The notes under the pieces are model-generated. The model had not been told where the DNA came from. It did not search any database and saw only the letters and a program-made list of their open reading frames with translations. DNA of 37,640 bases, taken from NCBI GenBank assembly GCA_001604035.1, contig LVAK01000108.1:1-37640 (forward strand), given 5' to 3'. Made by a program: the position numbers and the translations under genes. Positions 23,659 to 32,123 of the stretch are shown piece by piece. Position 1 is the first letter of the stretch. The number at the start of each line of letters is the position of its first letter. This DNA comes from Clostridiales bacterium Firm_05 (GTDB lineage Bacteria > Bacillota > Clostridia > Oscillospirales > Ruminococcaceae).

Positions 23659-25680
23659 TTACGGATAGTAGGAAACTTTTATGCCACGCCTGCTCATTTC
23701 AGAACTGTCCTCATCCATTAACATTGACGAGCTGCAAACAAACTCTTCAAGCTTATCCATTTCAAGGATACCGGACGGGTTTATGATCAATATGTTTATC
23801 AGCTCAAGATGTTTGATATTGTCGAAATCGGAAAAAGCCGATCCTCCTAAAATGTATTTTATCGGAGAGCTTTCTGAGGTTATTTCACTGATATAATCGT
23901 CTACGGTGCTTTCCGAGAACCTGAGTTTTTCAAGCGCTGGGCACGTTTTCAGTGCGGATGAATTCTTTACCCTGCATCTCTCAAAGGAAATTTCCTTTAC
24001 ACTGCTGCATTTGAGATCATTGAGATCAACTTCGGAATCGATAAATGTTATTTTAACAAGTTTCTTATATGAATCAAGCTTCGATAAAGAGGTGCTCAGG
24101 TCAGAATCAGTAAATTCAAGCTGTATCAGTTCATCAAGATTTCCCAGTTCGCTGAGGCTGTCATCGCCGGCATTAGCTATTGAAAGCTTCTGAAGATCAC
24201 TGTATATGCTCAGGTCACTCATTCTGATCTCATTGTCCTTGGCATCAACGCTCAGGCTTATAAGATCACTCCCGCTTTCTTCGTCTGCATCGCTGACGAT
24301 GTAGCTTACTTTTATACCATGATCCAACAGCTCATAGCCAAGCTCATCCAGCATCTTTCCATCACTGTACACAAATTCTTCCAGCTTGCTCATTTTTAAG
24401 ATCTCGGATATATCCATGATCGTAATGTTTGTGATCTCAAGGGATTTTACATTGTCAAATCCTGAAAAGCATAAGCTGTTTCTGAGTACAAATTTATCCG
24501 GATAAGTATCATCGCTTTCATCGTTTATAGAATCGTCAACAGCAGTTTTGGAAATACTAATTTTTTCCAGCTCTGGACATTCTTTCAGCGCTGATAAATT
24601 TTTCACGCTGCATCCGTCAAAAGCTACTTCTTTTAATGCTTTGCTTCTGAGAACACTCAGGTCAACAACAGAATCGCAAAACGTGATCTTTTCCAGTTTT
24701 TTATAGTTATCAAGCCTTGATAAGAAGCTTCCCACATTGCTGCTTTTCAGTTCCAGCTCCTTAAGATCATCAAGGCTGCCCAATTCATTGAGACTGTCAT
24801 CATCCGCATTGCATATAGAAAGCTGTTCAAGCCCAGTGTTTTTTCCAAGTTTGCTCAGATCAGTCCCCTTTTTCTTAACATCAACGCTAAGGCTTTTTTC
24901 ATCACTGTCAATGACCTTTCCGTCCTCACTCACCTCTACAGCAACTATCGTGATAGAATAATTCTCTATCCCATGCTCTGTCAGCTCATCACTAAGTCCA
25001 GCTGATATCATCCCCTTGCTGTATATAAGCCTTTCAAGCTTACTCATTGTCAGGATACCGGATATATCTGCGATCAGCATATCCTCAGCTGTAAGCTCTG
25101 TAACGTTATCAAAGCCTTCCAAAAAAGAACTGTCATCAAGAATAAGATCATATGGAGTATCACTGTTGTTATCCTCGGTCATGCAATCGTCAACATTTGA
25201 TCCGGAAATGCTTAGTTTCTCAAGCAAAGGACATTCTTTAAGCGTCGAGATGTTTTTCACCTTACAGTTTACAAAGTTTACATCCTTTAACGTTTTTATG
25301 TTAAGCCCTTTCAGATCCACCTCTGAATCGTAGAAATAAAGCGTTTCAAGCTTATCATACGAATTTATCTTAGATACAGATGTGCTCAGTTTCGATCCCT
25401 TGAATTCCAGGCGGTTAAGATCCTTGAAATCTCCGAATTTTTCAAGCATATCATCATCAACGTGTTCTATGGAAAGAATCTTAATCTTTTTTAATTTATT
25501 CAGCTTCTTCATTGAAAATCCTTCGCCCTGAGTATCCACAAATACCTGGTCTGATGTTTTTGAATAATATACTCCATCCATGTAAACGTGATTATAATTA
25601 AAAAGAAGTTTTCTGCCGAATACTTGCCCGAATATAACAGCCAGCATTATCACGGCAAATATTACGTTTCTTTTATTCAT
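23659..25680 (-). CDS. Membrane-anchored LRR-like protein with three ~200-residue repeats
   Basis: 673 residues. An N-terminal uncleaved-type TM or signal (NVIFAVIMLAVIFGQVFG) is followed by three homologous modules at about 45-245, 264-462 and 476-672. Each module has short leucine-rich units in fixed order: LEQLSIxNADDDSLxELGxL, SxLDxYKKLxKITFxDSxVDL, VKNxSALKECPxLEKL, then a conserved EFVYSxGxM end. It behaves as a divergent leucine-rich-repeat solenoid and is expected outside the membrane. GGGAG lies 5 nt upstream of the ATG. The internal triplication seems old, since the copies are only about half identical. Ligand unknown. Confidence 0.8.
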   Translation of the reverse strand: MNKRNVIFAVIMLAVIFGQVFGRKLLFNYNHVYMDGVYYSKTSDQVFVDTQGEGFSMKKLNKLKKIKILSIEHVDDDMLEKFGDFKDLNRLEFKGSKLSTSVSKINSYDKLETLYFYDSEVDLKGLNIKTLKDVNFVNCKVKNISTLKECPLLEKLSISGSNVDDCMTEDNNSDTPYDLILDDSSFLEGFDNVTELTAEDMLIADISGILTMSKLERLIYSKGMISAGLSDELTEHGIENYSITIVAVEVSEDGKVIDSDEKSLSVDVKKKGTDLSKLGKNTGLEQLSICNADDDSLNELGSLDDLKELELKSSNVGSFLSRLDNYKKLEKITFCDSVVDLSVLRSKALKEVAFDGCSVKNLSALKECPELEKISISKTAVDDSINDESDDTYPDKFVLRNSLCFSGFDNVKSLEITNITIMDISEILKMSKLEEFVYSDGKMLDELGYELLDHGIKVSYIVSDADEESGSDLISLSVDAKDNEIRMSDLSIYSDLQKLSIANAGDDSLSELGNLDELIQLEFTDSDLSTSLSKLDSYKKLVKITFIDSEVDLNDLKCSSVKEISFERCRVKNSSALKTCPALEKLRFSESTVDDYISEITSESSPIKYILGGSAFSDFDNIKHLELINILIINPSGILEMDKLEEFVCSSSMLMDEDSSEMSRRGIKVSYYP

Positions 25681-25845
25681 AGCGCTCTCCCATAATCAAA
25701 TTATTATTTCTTTAAGCAGAAGTATGCCGGCCTTCCGTTTTTCCAGCCTTGTATAAGGACGGATGAGAATCCGTCTCTGTTTCATACCGATAAGCTGCTT
25801 CTGCAAAAGTCCTATCATGCATTTATAATGGAAATGATTTTTTTC

Positions 25846-25874
25846 ATTATATCATTATATTGCCATAAAGTCAT
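25846..25874 (-). promoter_or_regulatory. Possible promoter of the triplicated LRR gene
   Basis: On the minus strand ATGACT (25874-25869), 17 bp, TATAAT (25851-25846). It leaves a ~160-nt leader containing a small GACGGAT/ATCCGTC hairpin. Other -10-like boxes nearby make the assignment uncertain. Confidence 0.4.
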
Positions 25875-25970
25875 TAACAAACTATTAATTACCGGGATCT
25901 CCACAGGATGACTTATGAGCCACGACTGTGCCTGCTTCTGCAATTTTGTCATACCGTCAGCAGCCAGAGC

Positions 25971-25999
25971 TTGACATACACCGCTCGATCTGGTATAAT
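25971..25999 (+). promoter_or_regulatory. Consensus promoter for the lipoprotein at 26055
   Basis: TTGACA (25971-25976), 17 bp, TATAAT (25994-25999). Confidence 0.8.
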
Positions 26000-26054
26000 G
26001 AGCAGGATAATTTGCTTCCCTGCGAAGCACGACATTTCAGGAGGTCATATAATT

Positions 26055-26681
26055 ATGAAAAATCCCATCATCGCTAAGTCCGCAGCTATTCTTATAGCTG
26101 CATCTATGTCACTTGCCCTCGCATCCTGCGGAGACAGCGACAGCTCTTCAAAGTCCGAAAAGAAAGGATCAAGCGCTGTCATTGAAACTGAGGCTCCAAC
26201 AGAAGCTGAGGAACTCATCGAAACCGAGACCGTGGCTGAGCTCACAGGCACTGACCAGACATGGGGCATATTTTCAGTAATGGTGCCAGACGGCTGGACA
26301 CTGAAGGGAGGAGATTTCTTCGATGAGAATGATCCCGAAATGTGCTCAGTAAAGAAGTCTGATTTCAGCTATTTCGACATCAAGAGCGAGAAAGAAAACG
26401 TCCAGATGCAGAAATACGAAAACAACAAGAACACCTACACCAACGAGCAGAAGGATATCCCTGCCACAACATTGGGCGATATAGAATGGAACGGCTTCCA
26501 GTATGGAAATGACTTTGGCGGCGGATTTGAACTCTACGGTCAGTCCGGCGGCAGATTCCTCCGTGTATCATGCGCCGGTTTCAGCTTTGACAGCCCTGAG
26601 GCTCAGGCTATCCTCGGCTCACTCAAGGTCAGCCCGGCAGAAGCTGACGAAAGTGCTCCAGCAGAGGATGCAGCTGAGTGA
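26055..26681 (+). CDS. Small lipoprotein of unknown function
   Basis: 208 residues with lipobox LASC after the signal MKNPIIAKSAAILIAASMSL, an acidic Ser/Glu/Thr linker to about residue 65, and one compact domain (TWGIFSVMVPDGWTLKGGDF ... GGRFLRVSCAGF). The VPDGW strand and SPEAQAILGSLK ending recall small lipoproteins that share a PsbP/Mog1-like fold; that is a weak resemblance. The acidic C-terminal tail ends in AEDAAE. ATG 26055 is chosen from AGGAGG about 10 nt upstream; the frame is open further but would overlap the promoter. Monocistronic, closed by a strong hairpin. Confidence 0.8.
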   Translation: MKNPIIAKSAAILIAASMSLALASCGDSDSSSKSEKKGSSAVIETEAPTEAEELIETETVAELTGTDQTWGIFSVMVPDGWTLKGGDFFDENDPEMCSVKKSDFSYFDIKSEKENVQMQKYENNKNTYTNEQKDIPATTLGDIEWNGFQYGNDFGGGFELYGQSGGRFLRVSCAGFSFDSPEAQAILGSLKVSPAEADESAPAEDAAE

Positions 26682-26702
26682 GGCTGACCACATAAAGTAA
26701 AA

Positions 26703-26741
26703 AACGGCCATAGAGAATCGTCTTCTCTATGGCCGTTCCTT
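26703..26741. terminator. Strong bidirectional terminator
   Basis: A perfect 15-bp stem AACGGCCATAGAGAA / TTCTCTATGGCCGTT (26703-26717 / 26723-26737) with T-rich tails on both strands, between the convergent lipoprotein gene and the minus-strand peptide gene. Confidence 0.9.
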
Positions 26742-26763
26742 TTATTATTGCCTGTTTTGGTTA

Positions 26764-26862
26764 TTATTCGGGCCAAACTTCGGGCTTGTCGCTTGTTGTG
26801 ATAACGTCTTCGTTATCGAATTTGATTATCTCCATTTCGGGAGCTGTATACTTTTCTTTCAT
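26764..26862 (-). CDS. 32-residue peptide of the (A)PEMEIIxFDxEDVITTS type
   Basis: A short gene below the usual annotation size: ATG 26862 with AAGGAG 8 nt upstream, 32 codons, TAA 26764. It reads MKEKYTAPEMEIIKFDNEDV and then ITTSDKPEVWPE. It lies 12 nt after the stop of the BspA-like gene on the same strand, and the ribosome site directly follows that stop codon, so the two are cotranscribed. No Cys, no TM. Similar short proteins with a PEMEI...EDVITTS core are, to my knowledge, widespread and unexplained in Ruminococcus and relatives; some look like ribosomally made peptide precursors, but no maturation enzyme is nearby. Confidence 0.75.
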   Translation of the reverse strand: MKEKYTAPEMEIIKFDNEDVITTSDKPEVWPE

Positions 26863-26874
26863 AGTTGATTCTCC

Positions 26875-28953
26875 TTATGCCTCGTCTGCGTATTTGAAAT
26901 CTCTTGCAGTTACATAATACTTGTAGAGAGCGTAAGCCATAGCCTTACTCTTATCGGTTGAATCCGGGTTCTTCATTACTCTTCTTGCCCATGTGAGCGG
27001 CGAGAAGTTATAATACTTACCATCGTATTTCACTCTGTAAGGCACATGAAGTTCAGTGGGAGCAAGACCGGGGATCTCGAAGTAAACACCGGCTTTTCCG
27101 CCTGCCTTTGCAGTAATATCATACCACGGACTTGTATCTGAAATATACTGAGTGTATTCAGCAGATGCTCCGGCTTCTACCGCCTTGTCCTTAATGTAGA
27201 TCCTCGCTGCAAGCTTTGAATCGAGAACAAGTGAAAGCTTTGCCTCATCGGTTGTGAAAGTTGAGTCGTAAGTGTTAGCTATAACTTCGTTTACCTGCTC
27301 ATCTGTAATTACAGTAACAGTACCGCCGTTGAAATATACATCTGTTACCTGGCCATATTCCTTTGTAGCGTCTACAAGCTTTGCAAGAGCCTCATTGTCA
27401 GAAGTATCGACATTTTCAAGATACTTGTTTACCGAATAGGTATGTTCACTTATCTTTTTCCATTCTTCGCCGTCCTTGCATTCCAGAACAGCAGTGATCT
27501 CTTCATCCATATGATCTGCGGAGACATTTGCTGTTGCACAATATCCGCCATTCTTTTTCTTAAGGGAAACTGCCTCGCCGTTTTCTTCGCATTTCCCGGA
27601 AAATGTCACACGGTAATCTGCTGCGATCTCATCTGTATCAACACCGCCGACATAGAAATTCAATCCAAGGTCATCACTGAGAGTAAGTGATACACTGTTG
27701 AATGCATCAAATCCGATGCCGTTATTCTGTGCATAGGTCGATGCATATGAGCCGACATTTCCTTTTATAGTCAGCTCTGGGCAGCGAGTAAATGCCATTG
27801 AGCCTATGCTTGTCACACTGTCCGGAATAGTAATGCTTTTCAGGTTCGTACACATTGCAAATGCCTGCATACCAATACTTTGTACTCCGTCAGGAATTAC
27901 AAGCTCATCCAGAGATGTGCAGTTCAGGAACGCACGCATATCGATCGTTTCGACTGTTTCCGGGAGCGTGATGTCTTTCAGATTCTCACAGCTTTGGAAC
28001 AGACCTGCCGGAATTTTGGTCAGGCTGGCAGGAAGCTTTACAGAGGTCAGGCTGCTGCATCCGTTGAATAGTCCGCTGTTCAGTGTGGTAAGACTGTCTG
28101 ATAACTCGACGTATTCCAGTTTGCTGCAATTATCAAATAAAGACGATCCGATCTCGGTCACATTGTCCGGAATGGTAACGCTTTTAAGAGCGGAACACCT
28201 CATAAAGGCTTGATTTCCGATGAAGGCTACGGTATCCGGGATCGTAATGCCCGTCATTGCTGTGTTGTTATAAAATGCCATATTGTTGATATATGCAACT
28301 GTTACATTGTCCGGGAAGACAACATCGCCGGAGCAAGTCGTGCCGTCGATCAGGATGCTGTTGACGATCACGAGCGGATTCTCGTTCCGCTTTGCAGTGA
28401 GCCATGCGGTATCACGGAATGCGCTTTCACCGATGCTTGTCACGGTTTCCGGGATCTGGACTGTCCCCAGATTCGTACAGGACGAAAACGCTCCGTTTTC
28501 GATGGTTTCGACGCCGCTCGGAAGATCGATCTCTTCCAATGCAGTGCATCCGCCAAAGGCTGTTCCGCCTATAGTTCTCAGCGCTAACGGCATATTGATG
28601 GTTTGCAGATTTGCACACTGGCTGAATGCCATGAATCCGATCTCCGTAATCGTGTCAGGCAGTACAACTCTGACTATAGTTTCGTTTTTCATGAACGCCT
28701 GACTGCCAATCGCAGTTACGGGCAGCCCCTCGATCGTATCAGGAACTACAATATCAGAATCTGAGCTGATGCACTTTGTGATGGTCACATATGTACCGTC
28801 ATTACTTACCGAGTAGTTGAAGTTCTCTGCTGCGTCAGCCTCTGCACAGGCTGTCAGTACAGGCTTAAGTGTGATAGTGCTCTGCGGTACAGCGCCGATC
28901 GACAGTGCAGTTGCCGCAAGGACGCTAAGTATACGTTTTTTGGATATTCTCAT
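26875..28953 (-). CDS. BspA-like leucine-rich-repeat surface protein
   Basis: 692 residues with a signal peptide (RILSVLAATALSIGAVPQS). About thirteen LRR_5 (BspA/TpLRR) units lie between residues ~75 and 405, with the recurring pattern VTSIGxxAFxxCxxLxxIxIPDxV. One unit is interrupted by TAWLTAKRNENPLVIVNSIL. A ~270-residue C-terminal part is rich in beta strands and repeats a layout seen after LRR regions in Ruminococcus secreted proteins (VSLTLSDDLGLNFYVGG ... YNFSPLTWARRVM). No sortase motif or dockerin. GGGAGG is 7 nt upstream of the ATG. Probable roles are adhesion or binding of polymers. Forms an operon with the 32-residue peptide. Confidence 0.9.
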   Translation of the reverse strand: MRISKKRILSVLAATALSIGAVPQSTITLKPVLTACAEADAAENFNYSVSNDGTYVTITKCISSDSDIVVPDTIEGLPVTAIGSQAFMKNETIVRVVLPDTITEIGFMAFSQCANLQTINMPLALRTIGGTAFGGCTALEEIDLPSGVETIENGAFSSCTNLGTVQIPETVTSIGESAFRDTAWLTAKRNENPLVIVNSILIDGTTCSGDVVFPDNVTVAYINNMAFYNNTAMTGITIPDTVAFIGNQAFMRCSALKSVTIPDNVTEIGSSLFDNCSKLEYVELSDSLTTLNSGLFNGCSSLTSVKLPASLTKIPAGLFQSCENLKDITLPETVETIDMRAFLNCTSLDELVIPDGVQSIGMQAFAMCTNLKSITIPDSVTSIGSMAFTRCPELTIKGNVGSYASTYAQNNGIGFDAFNSVSLTLSDDLGLNFYVGGVDTDEIAADYRVTFSGKCEENGEAVSLKKKNGGYCATANVSADHMDEEITAVLECKDGEEWKKISEHTYSVNKYLENVDTSDNEALAKLVDATKEYGQVTDVYFNGGTVTVITDEQVNEVIANTYDSTFTTDEAKLSLVLDSKLAARIYIKDKAVEAGASAEYTQYISDTSPWYDITAKAGGKAGVYFEIPGLAPTELHVPYRVKYDGKYYNFSPLTWARRVMKNPDSTDKSKAMAYALYKYYVTARDFKYADEA

Positions 28954-29003
28954 GTAATAACCTCCCTTTATGTTTATTACTTCTGATAGATTTTACCTTC
29001 TTT

Positions 29004-29032
29004 ATTATATCCGAATCATACAAAAGTGTCAA
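29004..29032 (-). promoter_or_regulatory. Consensus promoter of the BspA-like gene
   Basis: On the minus strand TTGACA (29032-29027), 17 bp, TATAAT (29009-29004). Confidence 0.85.
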
Positions 29033-29155
29033 GTGATTTGCCGCAAAACAATAGCATTTTTCCAATCTCCCCGGATCAAATATTAATACAGCAAAACCTG
29101 AACGAGGATCACAGTGGTATTCCGCATAATGTTAGTAAGATAATGCAAAGGGTTA

Positions 29156-29184
29156 TTGAATCAAAACTTATGTTATGCTATAAT
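29156..29184 (+). promoter_or_regulatory. Promoter of the large dockerin protein
   Basis: TTGAAT (29156-29161), 17 bp, TATAAT (29179-29184). It is divergent from the BspA-like promoter; a leader of about 90 nt follows. Confidence 0.75.
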
Positions 29185-29279
29185 CAAAGTGATGATAAAG
29201 TATATCGTGATATCTGCACTTTTTTACAGACAGTATTTTAGGCGATACTGTCAATAATCATTTCAAGGAGGATCATATA

Positions 29280-31955
29280 ATGAAAAAGCAGATCACTTCT
29301 TCTCTGACAGCTCTGTCTGTAATGACATCTATGCTGCCATTCATCCCGGCAGCAAGCACCACAGCAGCTGAAGAATACCTGATACGTGACAAATGGGGAT
29401 ATTGCACTTCAGCAAATTATGTGGAATCAGAGCACTTCGTCATATTCTACGGCAATAACGATACCACCGGACAGGTCAACGACGCTTTCCTTCAAAGGAA
29501 TCTTGCCGCATACGAAAGGCTCTGGAATTGCTACGGCGAATACCTGGGAATGGAAAATATGAACGTTGACATATACGGCAGAAGCTCTCAGAAGTATAAG
29601 ACCAACGTCTATCTTACATATACAGGTCTGGATCAGTACCCTGACGGCTGGGCATTTATGAGTGCTGAGGACGGATACGGCATAGAGATCATCAGCCCTG
29701 AGGCAATGCTGGATGATCTCACTATCGCCCACGAATTCGGTCACGTTGTTACAATGCAGCAGAAGGCATGGGTAGATCAGGATATAACCGGCGCCTGGTG
29801 GGAACCGCTGGCGAACTGGTTCCGTGAAATGTATCTGAGCAGCGGATACTATACCGGCAATGTCAAAACAGCCTGGTTTGAACCATATATCCGCAATCTC
29901 AGCCTTACGCTCCCCCATGGAAGGAACTACTATGAGGTATGGCCGTTCCTGGTCTACCTTTCATATAATCCGGACGATCTGCCGGGACTTGGTATAAACG
30001 CCGTAAAGCGTATTATCTCTGAGGCCAAGTCCAATGAGTACCCCTTCGATACTATTACACGGCTTTTCGGCACTGATGCACAAACTGTATTCGGACACTA
30101 CGCAAAACGAATGGCAACTTTCGATTTTGGCGCTCAGGAGGCATATAAAGACGAATTCAATAAGAAGCTGGCTCAGTCACCCTTTTACTGGAATCTGTTC
30201 TACACTGTCCTCCAGGATAACGGAAGCGGCTGGCTGCAGGTACCGCAGGAAGAAGCTCCTATGCAGGGCGGAATAAATATCATTCCGCTAAGTATCTCAG
30301 GCAGCACTATCTCCGCCGAGCTGAATGGGATTTCCGACGACAGCAATGCCGGCTGGCAGGCCTGTATCGTCACTGTTGACTCCGCTGGAAACGAATCCTA
30401 TTCAGAGCTTTTCAGCAGCGGACAAAAGGCAAGTATATCTGCTGACGGCGCTGTATCAGCATATCTCACTGTTTCAGCTATGCCGCAGCAGCTTGTGAAG
30501 GCAAATGCGTTCCATAAGGACAACGTTTCCTCGTATAAAGACGGTGACGAACGCAGGCGTTATCCCTATGAGATAAAACTCAGTGGCGCAGATGTCATCC
30601 AGTCAGGCGGCTATTCCAAAGGCAAAGGCCACATTCATCCTAATGGCGGCGGCTGGGTGGATGACAGCGCAAGCGTTGCCGATTCAGTATACGTCGGCCC
30701 CGACGCAATGGTGCTTGGAAATGCTAAGCTCTCCGGCAGCGTCAGAGTGGAAGATCATGCTGTAGCAGCTAACAGCGTTACTGCCAAGGATAATGTGGTC
30801 ATAAGCGGCCATGCAATCGTTGACGGCGGCGGCTGGGTATACGACAATGGCTGGAAGATGGGCAGCGTTTCGCTCAGCGGCAGTGCCGTCATCAGCGGAA
30901 GCGCTGTCGTAATAAATTCCTGCTCAGTCTCTGGCAGCGCAAAGGTACAGCAGAAGGCCTATCTTGCAGATGCTGTGAAGCTGACTGATAACGCTGTCGC
31001 AAAGGGAATGGCATATATCTACGGCAGCCAGACCTACTCAGGAAGTGCAGTTCTCGACGGTGATTTCTGCAACGATAAATCTATCACTTACGGCATCAAC
31101 TTCGGCTGGCTGGATGACTATGGTCATCACTCATCTCCTGAAAGCTACATTGCAGGCTATGATTTCAGCAGTGCCTCTGAGAACTGGGCTAAGGACAGCA
31201 ATACTGCCACTAATGCCCGTCAGCTCGGTGCAGAATGGTCTGAGGAGCGCACCTCTGCCAAGGGCGTTATGAATTTTGACGGTGGAGAAGACTGCCTGCT
31301 GCTTGACACATCCCTGCTCCAGACAAAGGATATCCAGCTCAGCCTTGGCGTCCTCTGGAAAGGCGGAACATCCAGCCAGGAGATCCTGCACTTCGGCGAT
31401 GAAAATGCATATTTGTCCCTCACTCCCAGCAACGAGAATGGTGTGGCAGAGCTGATGCTCACCGATGGCAGAACTACCGAAAAGCTTACAGCTCCTGCCC
31501 CTCTCTCAAAGGGGGAATGGAGCAAGATCACTATCCGTATCATAGGCGGAAAGGCTTCGCTGCTTATAAACGGACAGGAGGCTGACAGCAAGTCGTTTTC
31601 ACTTGATATGCAGTCTGTTATCAGCGCTTCTTCCAACGACCTTGCTGTGGTCGGAAAGGGATTCAAGGGAGCTTTGGACTATATCCGGCTCAGCAGCAGC
31701 GCTGTGGATGAACCGGCAGTGATCTATTCCGACAGTGAAGAGCCTGACGATACCGATCCCTCCGGAAAGATCACTGGAGATGTCAATGCTGACGGAAAAT
31801 TCAATATCGCTGACCTTGTGGCTATGCAGAACTGGCTGCTTTCAAGGCCTGACGCAAAGCTTGCCGACTGGCAGGCAGGTGACCTTTGCGAGGACGGCAT
31901 GATCGACGCTTTCGACCTGACCACTATGAGATCGCTCCTGGAAGCCAATTTGTAA
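29280..31955 (+). CDS. Large dockerin protein: HExxH head, beta-helix, LamG-like domain
   Basis: 891 residues. After the signal peptide (cleavage near AAEE, residue ~30) a DUF6055-like putative metalloprotease domain carries AHEFGHVVTMQQ (HEFGH 151-155) and WWEPLANWF. Residues ~440-600 hold hexapeptide-like repeats (VYVGPDAMVLGNAKLSGSVR; AVISGSAVVINSCSVSGSAK) suggesting a left-handed beta-helix. Residues ~640-815 look like a LamG/concanavalin-type domain (LDTSLLQTKDIQLSLGVLWK; WSKITIRIIGGKASLLINGQ). A type I dockerin ends the protein (833-891, GDVNADGKFNIADL and GDLCEDGMIDAFDL). AAGGAGG precedes the ATG. Probably part of the extracellular cellulosome-like system. Protease activity is inferred. 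Confidence 0.88.
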   Translation: MKKQITSSLTALSVMTSMLPFIPAASTTAAEEYLIRDKWGYCTSANYVESEHFVIFYGNNDTTGQVNDAFLQRNLAAYERLWNCYGEYLGMENMNVDIYGRSSQKYKTNVYLTYTGLDQYPDGWAFMSAEDGYGIEIISPEAMLDDLTIAHEFGHVVTMQQKAWVDQDITGAWWEPLANWFREMYLSSGYYTGNVKTAWFEPYIRNLSLTLPHGRNYYEVWPFLVYLSYNPDDLPGLGINAVKRIISEAKSNEYPFDTITRLFGTDAQTVFGHYAKRMATFDFGAQEAYKDEFNKKLAQSPFYWNLFYTVLQDNGSGWLQVPQEEAPMQGGINIIPLSISGSTISAELNGISDDSNAGWQACIVTVDSAGNESYSELFSSGQKASISADGAVSAYLTVSAMPQQLVKANAFHKDNVSSYKDGDERRRYPYEIKLSGADVIQSGGYSKGKGHIHPNGGGWVDDSASVADSVYVGPDAMVLGNAKLSGSVRVEDHAVAANSVTAKDNVVISGHAIVDGGGWVYDNGWKMGSVSLSGSAVISGSAVVINSCSVSGSAKVQQKAYLADAVKLTDNAVAKGMAYIYGSQTYSGSAVLDGDFCNDKSITYGINFGWLDDYGHHSSPESYIAGYDFSSASENWAKDSNTATNARQLGAEWSEERTSAKGVMNFDGGEDCLLLDTSLLQTKDIQLSLGVLWKGGTSSQEILHFGDENAYLSLTPSNENGVAELMLTDGRTTEKLTAPAPLSKGEWSKITIRIIGGKASLLINGQEADSKSFSLDMQSVISASSNDLAVVGKGFKGALDYIRLSSSAVDEPAVIYSDSEEPDDTDPSGKITGDVNADGKFNIADLVAMQNWLLSRPDAKLADWQAGDLCEDGMIDAFDLTTMRSLLEANL

Positions 31956-32058
31956 TACACCCTAAAACGGACAGCAAACTATGCACGACACTCATATTGC
32001 AATCTATCAATTACTCGGGGGAAAGCTTTCTGAGGAAAGTTTCCGTCTGACATAAAAA

Positions 32059-32100
32059 ATGTCCCCTCTGTCTATCCATGACAGAGGGGCATTGCTTTTT
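32059..32100. terminator. Bidirectional terminator
   Basis: CCCCTCTGTC (32063-32072) pairs with GACAGAGGGG (32080-32089); TTTTTT follows at 32095-32100, and AAAAAA precedes. It sits between the convergent dockerin and GGDEF genes. Confidence 0.85.
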
Positions 32101-32123
32101 TCTGTTTCAGAAGCGGTACATCG

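Noticed and set aside
23505-23786. Open frame starting MMKKIGEHTVEGKAIIIHTA as a gene
   Set aside because: It crosses a terminator hairpin and then runs antisense into the LRR gene; only the first ~25 codons could be a remnant, too short to identify.
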